Source of the DNA: Stigmatella erecta
Lineage (GTDB): Bacteria; Myxococcota; Myxococcia; Myxococcales; Myxococcaceae
Direction: 5' to 3'
Length of the DNA stretch: 64,000 nt
Assembly (NCBI RefSeq): GCF_900111745.1
Contig: NZ_FOIJ01000002.1
Location: 496,001-560,000, forward strand
Positions 34,827 through 42,398 of the stretch are shown piece by piece. The notes beneath the pieces are model-generated. The model saw only the letters and a list, made by a program, of their open reading frames with translations. It was not told the DNA's origin and searched no databases. The translations under genes were made by a program, and so were the position numbers. How positions within the stretch are numbered: position 1 is the stretch's first letter; each line of letters opens with the position of its first letter.

Positions 34827-36569
34827 CTACAGCGCCCCGGAGGACAGAACGAGCGGAATCTCCAGGTCCACGTCCTCCCCTGCCTCGAAGGGGGGGAAGA
34901 CCATCCGCTTGGCGCTCTTCTTGATGCAGTCGCCCACCGGGGACTTGTCCAGCTCCTTGCGGTCCAGCGAGGCCTTCTTCACGGTGCCCGAGGTGCCCAC
35001 GGTGGCCGTGAGCAGCACCTTGCCGCCCCGGAACGAGGGGTTCTTGCGGAGCTCGCGCTCCACACACCCCTGGATGGCGCCCTGGGAGCTCTCCACCACC
35101 CGCTTCACCTCTTCCTGAGGAGGCCCCCCCTTGCCCGCGGCGCCCTTCGCCGCCGCGTCCTCCCGGACGGCGGGCCCCTCATCCTCCTTCTCAGAGTCCG
35201 CATAGATGGCCTCCAGCCCTCCAGTGGCCTTGCCCGTCTCCGGGTTGGCGGGCGGCGGCGGGCCACCCTCCGGCTTCTGCGCCCCCTGGGGCTTCTTCTC
35301 CGCGGGGGGCACGGGGGCGCTCTGAGACTTGCGGCCCATGAGCCGGTCCCGCAGCTCGCTGACGCCCTCGCCCGAGAAGAACAGGGACTTCTCGACGGTC
35401 TCGCCCTTGGCGTTCACCACCTTCACCTTGGGCACGAAGTTCAGACGGTCCGCTGCGAAGACGCCGCCGACTACCAGCGCCACCGGCACCAGGATGAAGA
35501 GCGCCACCTTCCAGATGGGATTCCGCCGGGTGACGCCCGACTGCACCATGAAGTGGCGCGTGTCCTCGACGGGTTTGCCGTCATTGCCCTTGCCGCCCGG
35601 CACGCTGGCCAGCGGGTCCGCGTCCTGCGAGCCCTCCGGCGGATAGGGGCCCGTCTCGTCCCCATCGCCCTTGAGCGGCAGGTCCAGGTCGGAGAAGAGG
35701 TCTCCCATGCCCGCGTCCTTGCGCTGCGGGGCGGTGGGCTGCTCGGCCTCGTCGTTCCAGGGCTGCTCCGGCTGACCGGGCTCGTCCTCCTCGAACCGGG
35801 ACTCTGCGGCGGGCGCGTCGTCCCAGGGCGCCTGCTCCTGCGGCTCGGGCTCCGGGACGGGCTCCGGCGTGGACCGGGCGTGCCGGGGCTGCTCGGCCTC
35901 CTCGGGCGGATCCAGATCCCACGGCGCGCGGCCACCGTCGGAGGCGGCCGGAGCGGGCGCTTCCTCCCAGGGCGGGTCCGCCTGGGGGGCGGGCTCGGGT
36001 TGCGCCCGGGACGCGGCCCCGCCCCGGTTCCCACGGGCCTGCGTCGTCACGGGCTCCGAGGACAGGATGGGCGCGGGGGTGGGCGCCACGGGCGCGGGCG
36101 CCGGAGGCGGGGCGAAGACGCCCGCGAGCTCCGGGACATCCGAGCCCCGCTTCCAATCCGCCATGCCCTGCTGCCAGAAGAAGCTGCGCGGGGAGACGGC
36201 GCCGCTGGCGACGAGCGCGCTCAGCCCCGCCTCGTCCAGCGGGCCCTCCTGCTTGCTCTTCACCATCACGAACCACTGCACGCCCGACGAGCGGCCGGGC
36301 GCGGCGCGGGTGGGCTCCTCCTCCCCCCAGGGCCCTTCGGAGGCGGCGGGGGCCGCGGCCTGGGAGGCCGCCAGGGAGCGCTCTTGCTCCCGGAGCCGCT
36401 CCACGTCCGCGAGCGACACCACGCGGGTGCTCTCCTCCATCTCCTGGGGAGGCCCCTGGACGGAGATGACGTTCTGGCAGTTCTTGCAACGGACCTTGAC
36501 GGTCTTCCCACGGACCTTTTCATCCGCGATGGAGTACCGCCGCTGACACTTGTCACATGAGAAGTTCAA
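34827..36569 (-). CDS. GltJ/AgmX-like protein: zinc ribbon, GYF domain, single TM, TonB-like C-domain
   Basis: The 580-residue protein starts with an MJ0042-type zinc ribbon (C5xxC8 and C28xxC31). A GYF-type domain (WFVMVKSKQEGPLDE, about 98-150) follows, then a long Pro/Glu-rich linker with repeated PWE/PWD segments. One transmembrane helix lies near 349-371, and the periplasmic C-domain (about 480-575) resembles TonB-like/AgmX modules with a conserved Cys pair. This order matches the gliding-motility protein GltJ (AgmX) of Myxococcus. Myxobacteria carry several paralogues, so a motility role is likely but not certain. Confidence 0.82.
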   Translation of the reverse strand: MNFSCDKCQRRYSIADEKVRGKTVKVRCKNCQNVISVQGPPQEMEESTRVVSLADVERLREQERSLAASQAAAPAASEGPWGEEEPTRAAPGRSSGVQWFVMVKSKQEGPLDEAGLSALVASGAVSPRSFFWQQGMADWKRGSDVPELAGVFAPPPAPAPVAPTPAPILSSEPVTTQARGNRGGAASRAQPEPAPQADPPWEEAPAPAASDGGRAPWDLDPPEEAEQPRHARSTPEPVPEPEPQEQAPWDDAPAAESRFEEDEPGQPEQPWNDEAEQPTAPQRKDAGMGDLFSDLDLPLKGDGDETGPYPPEGSQDADPLASVPGGKGNDGKPVEDTRHFMVQSGVTRRNPIWKVALFILVPVALVVGGVFAADRLNFVPKVKVVNAKGETVEKSLFFSGEGVSELRDRLMGRKSQSAPVPPAEKKPQGAQKPEGGPPPPANPETGKATGGLEAIYADSEKEDEGPAVREDAAAKGAAGKGGPPQEEVKRVVESSQGAIQGCVERELRKNPSFRGGKVLLTATVGTSGTVKKASLDRKELDKSPVGDCIKKSAKRMVFPPFEAGEDVDLEIPLVLSSGAL

Positions 36570-36642
36570 GGGGACGATCGATAGCGCGTGAGAAACACGG
36601 CCCGGAATCTACCCCTATACGCTTCGTGCGCAAAACGTCCCG

Positions 36643-36671
36643 TTGACTCCTAGTCACGAGCCAACTATGCA
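36643..36671 (+). promoter_or_regulatory. Candidate sigma-70 promoter of the FYDLN-type gene
   Basis: TTGACT (36643-36648) and TATGCA (36666-36671) are separated by 17 bp, in the intergenic gap between the divergent GltJ-like and FYDLN-type genes. The ATG at 36726 lies about 48 nt downstream of the expected start site. Confidence 0.45.
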
Positions 36672-36725
36672 CCCGCGCCTCAGTTAGGATTCAGCTTTCC
36701 CTCGTCTCCCCCGAAAGGTGGCGCG

Positions 36726-37013
36726 ATGCCGGCGAAGGACCTCGGGAACAAGTACGTCTGCTTCAAGTGCAGCACGAAGTTCTACGACATGAAGAAGCCG
36801 GATCCCCTCTGCCCCAAGTGCGGAGCGGATCAGCGCGAGAGCCCGGCCCTCAAGCCGGCCACGGAAGGGCGCCGGGGCCGCTTGGCCTCCACCCCGAAGG
36901 TCATCGAGCCCATTGAGCCCGAGGAGCCGGAGGCCGCCGAGTCCGAGGAGGAGGAGGACCTGGACTCCTTCGACGAGGAGCCCGTCGAGTCCGAACAGGA
37001 AGAGGAGATTTAG
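36726..37013 (+). CDS. FYDLN-acid family protein with N-terminal zinc ribbon
   Basis: The 95-residue protein has a zinc ribbon (CFKC near 12 and CPKCG near 30) with the family motif KFYDM just after the first pair, and a strongly acidic C-terminal tail rich in Glu and Ser. This is the TIGR02300/FYDLN_acid layout, common in proteobacteria with no established function. The acidic tail suggests a protein- or RNA-associated adaptor. Confidence 0.85.
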   Translation: MPAKDLGNKYVCFKCSTKFYDMKKPDPLCPKCGADQRESPALKPATEGRRGRLASTPKVIEPIEPEEPEAAESEEEEDLDSFDEEPVESEQEEEI

Positions 37014-37101
37014 GCACCGGCAGTACCGGGTGGGTCGTTTTACACCCAGCCGAAGGGGCCTCCGCTCATGGGCGCGAGGTCCCTTCTCCTTTGCGGGCCC
37101 T

Positions 37102-37269
37102 TCAGTTCCCGGCGACGAGCTTCATCTCGACTTCCAGCGCGGCCACGGCCTGGCGGATCTGCTCGTAGAGCATGGGCCCCATGGTCTGCATCCCCACGGG
37201 GCGCACGGTGGGCTTCGGGCCGGTCAGACGGACGTCAGCCACCCCATGGACTCGCTTCTTGGTGTGCAT
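37102..37269 (-). CDS. Small 55-residue protein of unknown function behind a sigma-54 type promoter
   Basis: An ATG at 37269 is preceded by a perfect AGGAGGTGA (37276-37284) with 6 nt between. The frame runs to TGA at 37102 and encodes 55 residues. The product begins MHTKKRVHGVADV, has a basic, Met-containing middle, and ends in an amphipathic helix (YEQIRQAVAALEVEMKL). No signal peptide, membrane segment or known family is visible. A near-consensus sigma-54 element lies 41 bp upstream. The Shine-Dalgarno, promoter and correctly placed frame make this a real gene candidate. Confidence 0.75.
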   Translation of the reverse strand: MHTKKRVHGVADVRLTGPKPTVRPVGMQTMGPMLYEQIRQAVAALEVEMKLVAGN

Positions 37270-37309
37270 CGGCAGTCACCTCCTGTCTGACGTTGCAAAC
37301 CCGGACATA

Positions 37310-37325
37310 AGCAATTTTGTCGCCA
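37310..37325 (-). promoter_or_regulatory. Sigma-54 (RpoN) promoter, -24/-12 type
   Basis: On the minus strand these 16 bases read TGGCGACAAAATTGCT. The GG and GC doublets are separated by exactly 10 bases, as in the TGGCACG-N4-TTGCW consensus, and the TTGC box is exact. The predicted start site is near 37299, giving a leader of about 30 nt that contains the strong Shine-Dalgarno of the 55-residue gene. Confidence 0.7.
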
Positions 37326-37398
37326 CGCCCGCTCTTTTTTTGCCTTCTTCACATTTCAGCCACTTGCGCGGCCCGCGGGCACGGCCTGGAGCCAGCAG

Positions 37399-37416
37399 TG
37401 GGACGAATGTGTCCCA
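37399..37416. promoter_or_regulatory. 18-bp dyad, possible enhancer-binding-protein site
   Basis: TGGGAC and GTCCCA flank a 6-nt spacer, giving a perfect 6-bp dyad. It is centred about 108 bp upstream of the predicted sigma-54 start site, the range where bacterial enhancer-binding proteins usually act. No U-run follows on either strand, so it is not a good terminator. A second 10-bp palindrome, GCCCGCGGGC, lies at 37371-37380. Confidence 0.35.
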
Positions 37417-37453
37417 GAAGGTCTCTTTTTCGTCATTTGTGACCCAGGCGGGC

Positions 37454-38224
37454 TCAGTGCAGCGCGCTCACGGGCCAGGACTGGTCGGCCTGCTGCGTCT
37501 GGCCCCCCTCGATGGAGAAGGAGCGCGTGGCGTCGGGCAGCCGGGGGTGCCAGAAGAGCACCGTGTGGGTGCCCTCGGGCACCTCCAGGCGGAAGCGGCC
37601 CTTCTCGTCCGTCGTCGTGAAGTAGGGATGGTCGAACGTGCGAACCACGGCCCGCATCCACGGGTGGACGTCGCACTTCACCTGCAGCGTCCCGGGGGTG
37701 GCCGGCAAGGGCCTGCGCAAGCTGGTGCCCTCCAGCGGCATGGCCACATTGAAGAGCGGCTGGGAGCCCGCGACCGCGCGCACATTGTGCATCACCGGGT
37801 CCGAGTTGCGCACCTCCAGGGTAGCGCCCACCCGCGCGGCGAGGATGGGGGGCTCGTAGGCGCACTTGCGCTGGTCCAGCACCGGGACCGGCGGCGTGAG
37901 CCCCTCCGCGGGCAGCGAGGCGCCCTCCACGAGCGCCACCACCACATGGGCCAGGGCGCCCTCTTCGCCCACGGAGAGCGAACGGTCGGGCACCGTGTCC
38001 CCGCATACGGAGGCCACCGAGGCGGTGGTCTCCCGCATCTCCACCGGAGGCGGCGTGCCGAGCAGCCGGACCTGGCCGGTGAGGAGGCCGCGTCCGGCCG
38101 GGGAGGCGGCCGCTCCCGCCTTGGCGGGAGGGGAAGCAGGCGGCACAGGGCTTTTCGGAGAAGGCCGGCACGCAGGAAGGGCCACGCCGAACACGAGAGG
38201 AGCCAGGAGCAGGAGCTTGCGCAC
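37454..38224 (-). CDS. Plastocyanin/cupredoxin-like lipoprotein
   Basis: The 256-residue protein has a lipobox (ALPAC near 19). Its beta-rich body includes VRNSDPVMHNVRA near 140 and KCDVHPWMRAVVRTFDHPYF near 185, the His/Cys/His/Met pattern of cupredoxin-type copper sites. A C-terminal segment (EKGRFRLEVPEGTHTVLFWHP) resembles carboxypeptidase-regulatory-like folds. It probably binds copper in the periplasm or at the cell surface. Electron partners are unknown. Confidence 0.75.
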   Translation of the reverse strand: MRKLLLLAPLVFGVALPACRPSPKSPVPPASPPAKAGAAASPAGRGLLTGQVRLLGTPPPVEMRETTASVASVCGDTVPDRSLSVGEEGALAHVVVALVEGASLPAEGLTPPVPVLDQRKCAYEPPILAARVGATLEVRNSDPVMHNVRAVAGSQPLFNVAMPLEGTSLRRPLPATPGTLQVKCDVHPWMRAVVRTFDHPYFTTTDEKGRFRLEVPEGTHTVLFWHPRLPDATRSFSIEGGQTQQADQSWPVSALH

Positions 38225-38388
38225 GAGCCCCCTCTAATGGGTCTGCGGGAGCGTTTCAAATGGCGCCCACCCAGCGGCTCTCATAAAGGAGAGGGAAAAG
38301 GGCACTTTGGGCGTTGGACCCCAATGCATTTTATTGGTAGAGGTGCGCTGGCCACACGCCGATGTGGTCCTCGTGGGAGGCAGCAACT

Positions 38389-39117
38389 TTGCGGGAGAAA
38401 CTGAAGGCGCTGGCGAACCTCCAAAAGGTGGACATGGAGGCGGCAGCCCTGCGTAAGGCCGCGGACGTCCATCCCAAGCAGATCGCCGAGTTGGAGCGTG
38501 AGCTGGGTGCCGCTCGCAGCGCGATCGAAGCCGAACGCAGCCGGGTTGCGGACATCGAGCGCCAGAAGGCGCAGCTCGAGCAGAACATCACCGACGACAA
38601 GGACAAGGTGAAGAAGTGGGAGGCGCGCCTGGCAGAGCAGCGCTCCACCCGCGAGTACTCCGCCCTGGCCCGTGAAATCGACATCGCCAAGAAGGCGAAC
38701 CTCACCATGGCGGACGAGCTGGTCGAGCTGACCAAGACGCTCGGCGCCGCGCGCGAGACGGTGAAGGGCAAGGAGGTCGAGTTCTCCACCCGGCAGCAGC
38801 AGCTCGGCGCACGCATGAGCGAGCTGCGCGCCAAGCTGGCCGAGTCCGAGACCCAGGTGAAGCAGCTGGAGGGCCAGCGCTCCAACGTGGCCGAGGGCGT
38901 GGACTCCAACCTGCTGCGCCGCTACGAGACCATCCGCAAGAAGAAGCTTCCTGCGCTGGTGGGCGTGGTGGCCGGCACCTGCCAGGGCTGCAACATGAAC
39001 GTGCCCCCTCAGCTCTACAACCAGCTGAGGACCTCGCTGGGAACCGACGTGTGTCCTTCGTGCAACCGCATCATCTATGCGGTCGAAGCGCTCGCCGACC
39101 CCACGGCGTCGAAATAA
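38389..39117 (+). CDS. C4 zinc-ribbon coiled-coil protein
   Basis: The likely start is the TTG at 38389, with GGGAGG 8 nt upstream, giving 242 residues; an ATG at 38362 would add 9 residues ahead of the conserved LREKLKALANLQK. Residues about 1-180 are a long coiled coil, and a zinc ribbon (CQGCNMNVPP and CPSCNRI) closes the protein at about 200-230. This is the zf-RING_7/C4-type zinc ribbon family, possibly nucleic-acid binding. It lies 5 bp upstream of the RNase H gene and is surely co-transcribed with it. Confidence 0.9.
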   Translation: MREKLKALANLQKVDMEAAALRKAADVHPKQIAELERELGAARSAIEAERSRVADIERQKAQLEQNITDDKDKVKKWEARLAEQRSTREYSALAREIDIAKKANLTMADELVELTKTLGAARETVKGKEVEFSTRQQQLGARMSELRAKLAESETQVKQLEGQRSNVAEGVDSNLLRRYETIRKKKLPALVGVVAGTCQGCNMNVPPQLYNQLRTSLGTDVCPSCNRIIYAVEALADPTASK

Positions 39118-39122
39118 CCCTC

Positions 39123-39749
39123 ATGCCGACGCCCACCGAGGCTGAAATCCTTCGCCACATCGCGCGGGAGGAGCCTCTGACGGCGACCGTCCGTGCCTTC
39201 CGGGGCATGACGCGCGAGCGCCTGGGGCAGCTCCTGGAGCAGGCCGCCGAGCAATTGGCGCCCTCCGCGCCCCCGGCCGCCGCGGCGGCCCCCGTCCCCC
39301 CCGAGTCCCCGGGAACGCCTGCCTCCGACGAGGCGAAGGGGACGGTTCCGCGCCTGCGGCTGTACTCGGATGGCGCGGCCCGGGGCAATCCAGGGCCCGC
39401 CGGGGCCGGCGCGGTGCTCATCGAGCCCGGCGGCCAGGTGGTGGCGCGGATCGGCAAGTTCCTCGGCCAGCAGACGAACAACTACGCCGAGTACATGGGG
39501 CTGCTGATTGGCCTCAAGCACGCGCGGAGCCTGGGGACGAAGGAGATTGAAATCTTCGCCGACAGCGAGCTGCTCATCCGCCAGCTGGGCGGGCGCTACC
39601 AGGTGAAGAGCCCCATCCTGCGCCCTCTGTATGAGGAGGCGGTGAAGCTGCTCAACGACTTCTCCCGCGTGAAGCTCGTCCACGTGCCCCGCGAAATGAA
39701 CGCCGAGGCCGACGAGATGAGCAACCGGGCCATCGACGAGCGCCTGTAG
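39123..39749 (+). CDS. rnhA: Ribonuclease HI with N-terminal extension
   Basis: The 208-residue protein starts at ATG 39123. Residues about 1-75 are a helical, Ala/Pro-rich extension. The RNase H domain begins near 78 with LYSDGAARGNPGPAGAG, and the catalytic acidic residues are in SDGA, NNYAEYMGL, IFADSELL and NAEADEMSN. It removes RNA from RNA/DNA hybrids. The extension does not look like a eukaryotic hybrid-binding domain. rnpB follows 46 bp downstream. Confidence 0.94.
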   Translation: MPTPTEAEILRHIAREEPLTATVRAFRGMTRERLGQLLEQAAEQLAPSAPPAAAAAPVPPESPGTPASDEAKGTVPRLRLYSDGAARGNPGPAGAGAVLIEPGGQVVARIGKFLGQQTNNYAEYMGLLIGLKHARSLGTKEIEIFADSELLIRQLGGRYQVKSPILRPLYEEAVKLLNDFSRVKLVHVPREMNAEADEMSNRAIDERL

Positions 39750-39795
39750 CGAAGCCGGAGTGGCCCCGGGTGCCCCACTGTTGTAAGAGGCGGGT

Positions 39796-40193
<398 letters not shown>

Positions 40194-40198
40194 TTTTT

Positions 40199-40750
40199 TC
40201 ACGAACCCACGGGAATCTGCGCCAGCAGGATGCGGCTCTGCCCGTCGTTGCGCACCGCCTCCGGGTTGGTGAGCTGCATGCGCTTGTCCCCCCGGGGCTC
40301 CCACAGGCCCATCCACACGTTGACCTGCGGCGAGGCCAGGCCTGGCGGCAGGAAGAGCGAGAACTCGTCCTTCACCGTCTCGCCTGGCTTCCACTGGGTG
40401 GTGGCGTACAGGCCGCTGGCGGGCTTGTGGTCCAGGTTCATCCGCTCCATGCGGCCCGCCGGGTCCTCCACGTGCACGAAGACGATGTAGTCCTCTTCGA
40501 TGGGCGCCAGCACCTTGAAGAAGACGGTGATGCGGGCCTGCTCTCCGGGCTTCACCCGGCCGGGCAGCACCGAGGCCCCCACGACTTCCACCTTGCCGCC
40601 CAGGTTCGCCCCGCTCTTGATGGACACCGCGGGCACCTGGGTCACCGTGGCCTGCCGCCGCTCGTTCTCGGTGGCCCCTCCGGGCGCCTCGACGATGCAG
40701 GCGCAGAGCAGAAACAGCGGCGAGAGGCGGAACGGGAGCGGGACGCGCAT
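40199..40750 (-). CDS. Lipoprotein of unknown function
   Basis: The 183-residue protein has a lipobox (LFLLCAC near 18), then a beta-rich domain (about 45-170) with a conserved-looking IVFVHVEDPAGR segment and KPGETVKDEFSLFLP, resembling Ig-like folds. No family is recognised. It is divergent from ftsY across about 70 bp and convergent with rnpB. Confidence 0.7.
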   Translation of the reverse strand: MRVPLPFRLSPLFLLCACIVEAPGGATENERRQATVTQVPAVSIKSGANLGGKVEVVGASVLPGRVKPGEQARITVFFKVLAPIEEDYIVFVHVEDPAGRMERMNLDHKPASGLYATTQWKPGETVKDEFSLFLPPGLASPQVNVWMGLWEPRGDKRMQLTNPEAVRNDGQSRILLAQIPVGS

Positions 40751-40819
40751 GGTGAAGGGGGTTTTTACCGGTCCTCGGGCGCTGCATCCACCAGCGGATT
40801 GTTATAAGCGGTGCGCCCT

Positions 40820-42385
40820 ATGACGACTCCGCCGCTCCTGGACGTCCTCGCCGCGCAGGTGCCCGCCCCTTCTCCCCTGCCCCCGCCGCCGGGCACGCCC
40901 CCAGGCACCGAGACCGGGGTTCCCCCAGCCCCCGAGGCCAGCCCCGTGAGCACGGTGGTGGGCTACGGCGTCATCGGGCTCTTCGTCCTGCTGATGCTGC
41001 TGGCGATGCGCAAGCTCCTCTTCAAGCCCGCCCGGGCGCCGGAGCTTCCCAGCAAACCCACGCAGGCGCCGGACAAGCCCGCCCTGCCCGAGCAGGCACC
41101 CCAGCTCCGCGTGGAGCTGCCCCCGTCCGAGGCGGAGCGGGCCCGGCTCCGCGAGGCCGACGAGGCCCACGCCCGGGTCCAGGAGCTGGCCCGCCAGCGC
41201 GAGGAGGCCACCCGCGCGGCCCGGCAGGCCCGGGACGCCACCGAGCGCACCCGCCTGGAGGCCGAGGCCGAGGCCCTCAAAGCGCGCGAGGAAGAGGAGA
41301 AGCGCGCCGAGTACCGCGCCAAGAAGGCCGCCGAGGAGGAAGCCCGGGAGCGCCGCAAGCGTGAGCGCGAGGAGGCCGAGCGGCTCGTGGCGGAGCAGAA
41401 GGCCCGCGAGGCCGCCGAGGCCGAGGAGGCCCGGCGCGCCGTGGAGGCCGCCGAGCGCGCGAAGATTCAGGCCGAGGCGGGCCGCACGCTCGCGCAGGGC
41501 CTGGACAAGACCAAGAGCCAGGGCTTCATGGCCCGCCTCAACGGCCTGTTCGGCCAGAGCCGCCAGGTGGACGAGTCCGTGCTGGCCGAGCTGGAGGAGA
41601 TCCTCTTCACCGCGGACATCGGGGTGCGCACCGCCTCGAACCTGGTGGAGCTGGCGCGCGAGAAGCTCAAGCGCAACGAGCTGAGCAACCCCGAGCGCAT
41701 CAAGGCCCTCATCCGCGACGAGGTGGCCCGCATCGTCGACCTGCCCGTGCCGCGCTCGCTGGAGGGCGGCGGGCCGCCGCACGTGGTGATGGTGGTGGGC
41801 GTCAACGGCGCCGGGAAGACCACCACCATCGGCAAGCTGGCCGCGCAGCTCACCGGCCAGGGCAAGAAGGTGGTGCTCGCCGCGGGAGACACCTTCCGCG
41901 CCGCCGCCACCGAGCAGCTCGACGTGTGGGCCCAGCGCGCCGGGGCCGAGCTGGTCCAGGGCGCGGACGGTGGTGACCCCGGGGCGGTGGTGTTCAACGC
42001 GGTGAAGCGGGCCCAGGAGGTGGGCGCCAGCGTCGTCATCGCGGACACGGCGGGACGGCTCCACACCCAGGCGCCGCTCATGGAGGAGCTCAAGAAGGTC
42101 AAGCGCGTGCTGGGCAAGGCCCTGGAGGGCGCGCCCCACGAGGTGCTGCTGGTGCTCGACTCCACCAACGGCCAGAACGCCATCCAGCAGGCCAAGCAGT
42201 TCCACGAGGCGGTGGGCGTCAGCGCCATCGCGCTCACCAAGCTGGACGGCACCGCCAAGGGCGGCGTCATCATCGGCATCTGCGACGAGCTGAAGCTGCC
42301 CGTGGTGTGGGTGGGCGTCGGCGAGAAGATCGCCGACCTGCGCCGCTTCGAGCCGCGCGACTTCGTGAAGGCCCTGTTCGACTGA
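40820..42385 (+). CDS. ftsY: Signal-recognition-particle receptor FtsY
   Basis: The 521-residue protein has a transmembrane helix near 43-62, an unusual direct anchor for FtsY, then a long charged Ala/Glu/Arg-rich linker (about 80-225). The NG GTPase domain (about 230-520) has GVNGAGKTTTIGKLA, AAGDTFRAAATEQL, DTAGR, TKLDGTAKGG and a C-terminal GVGEKIADLRRF. It docks SRP-ribosome complexes at the membrane. An upstream GTG at 40811 would add 3 residues. Confidence 0.96.
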   Translation: MTTPPLLDVLAAQVPAPSPLPPPPGTPPGTETGVPPAPEASPVSTVVGYGVIGLFVLLMLLAMRKLLFKPARAPELPSKPTQAPDKPALPEQAPQLRVELPPSEAERARLREADEAHARVQELARQREEATRAARQARDATERTRLEAEAEALKAREEEEKRAEYRAKKAAEEEARERRKREREEAERLVAEQKAREAAEAEEARRAVEAAERAKIQAEAGRTLAQGLDKTKSQGFMARLNGLFGQSRQVDESVLAELEEILFTADIGVRTASNLVELAREKLKRNELSNPERIKALIRDEVARIVDLPVPRSLEGGGPPHVVMVVGVNGAGKTTTIGKLAAQLTGQGKKVVLAAGDTFRAAATEQLDVWAQRAGAELVQGADGGDPGAVVFNAVKRAQEVGASVVIADTAGRLHTQAPLMEELKKVKRVLGKALEGAPHEVLLVLDSTNGQNAIQQAKQFHEAVGVSAIALTKLDGTAKGGVIIGICDELKLPVVWVGVGEKIADLRRFEPRDFVKALFD

Positions 42386-42398
42386 CGGGCCCCGGGCC

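Noticed and set aside
37399-37416. The TGGGAC/GTCCCA dyad as a rho-independent terminator for the lipoprotein gene at 37454
   Set aside because: The stem is only 6 bp and no U-run follows on the minus strand. A regulatory site fits its position better.
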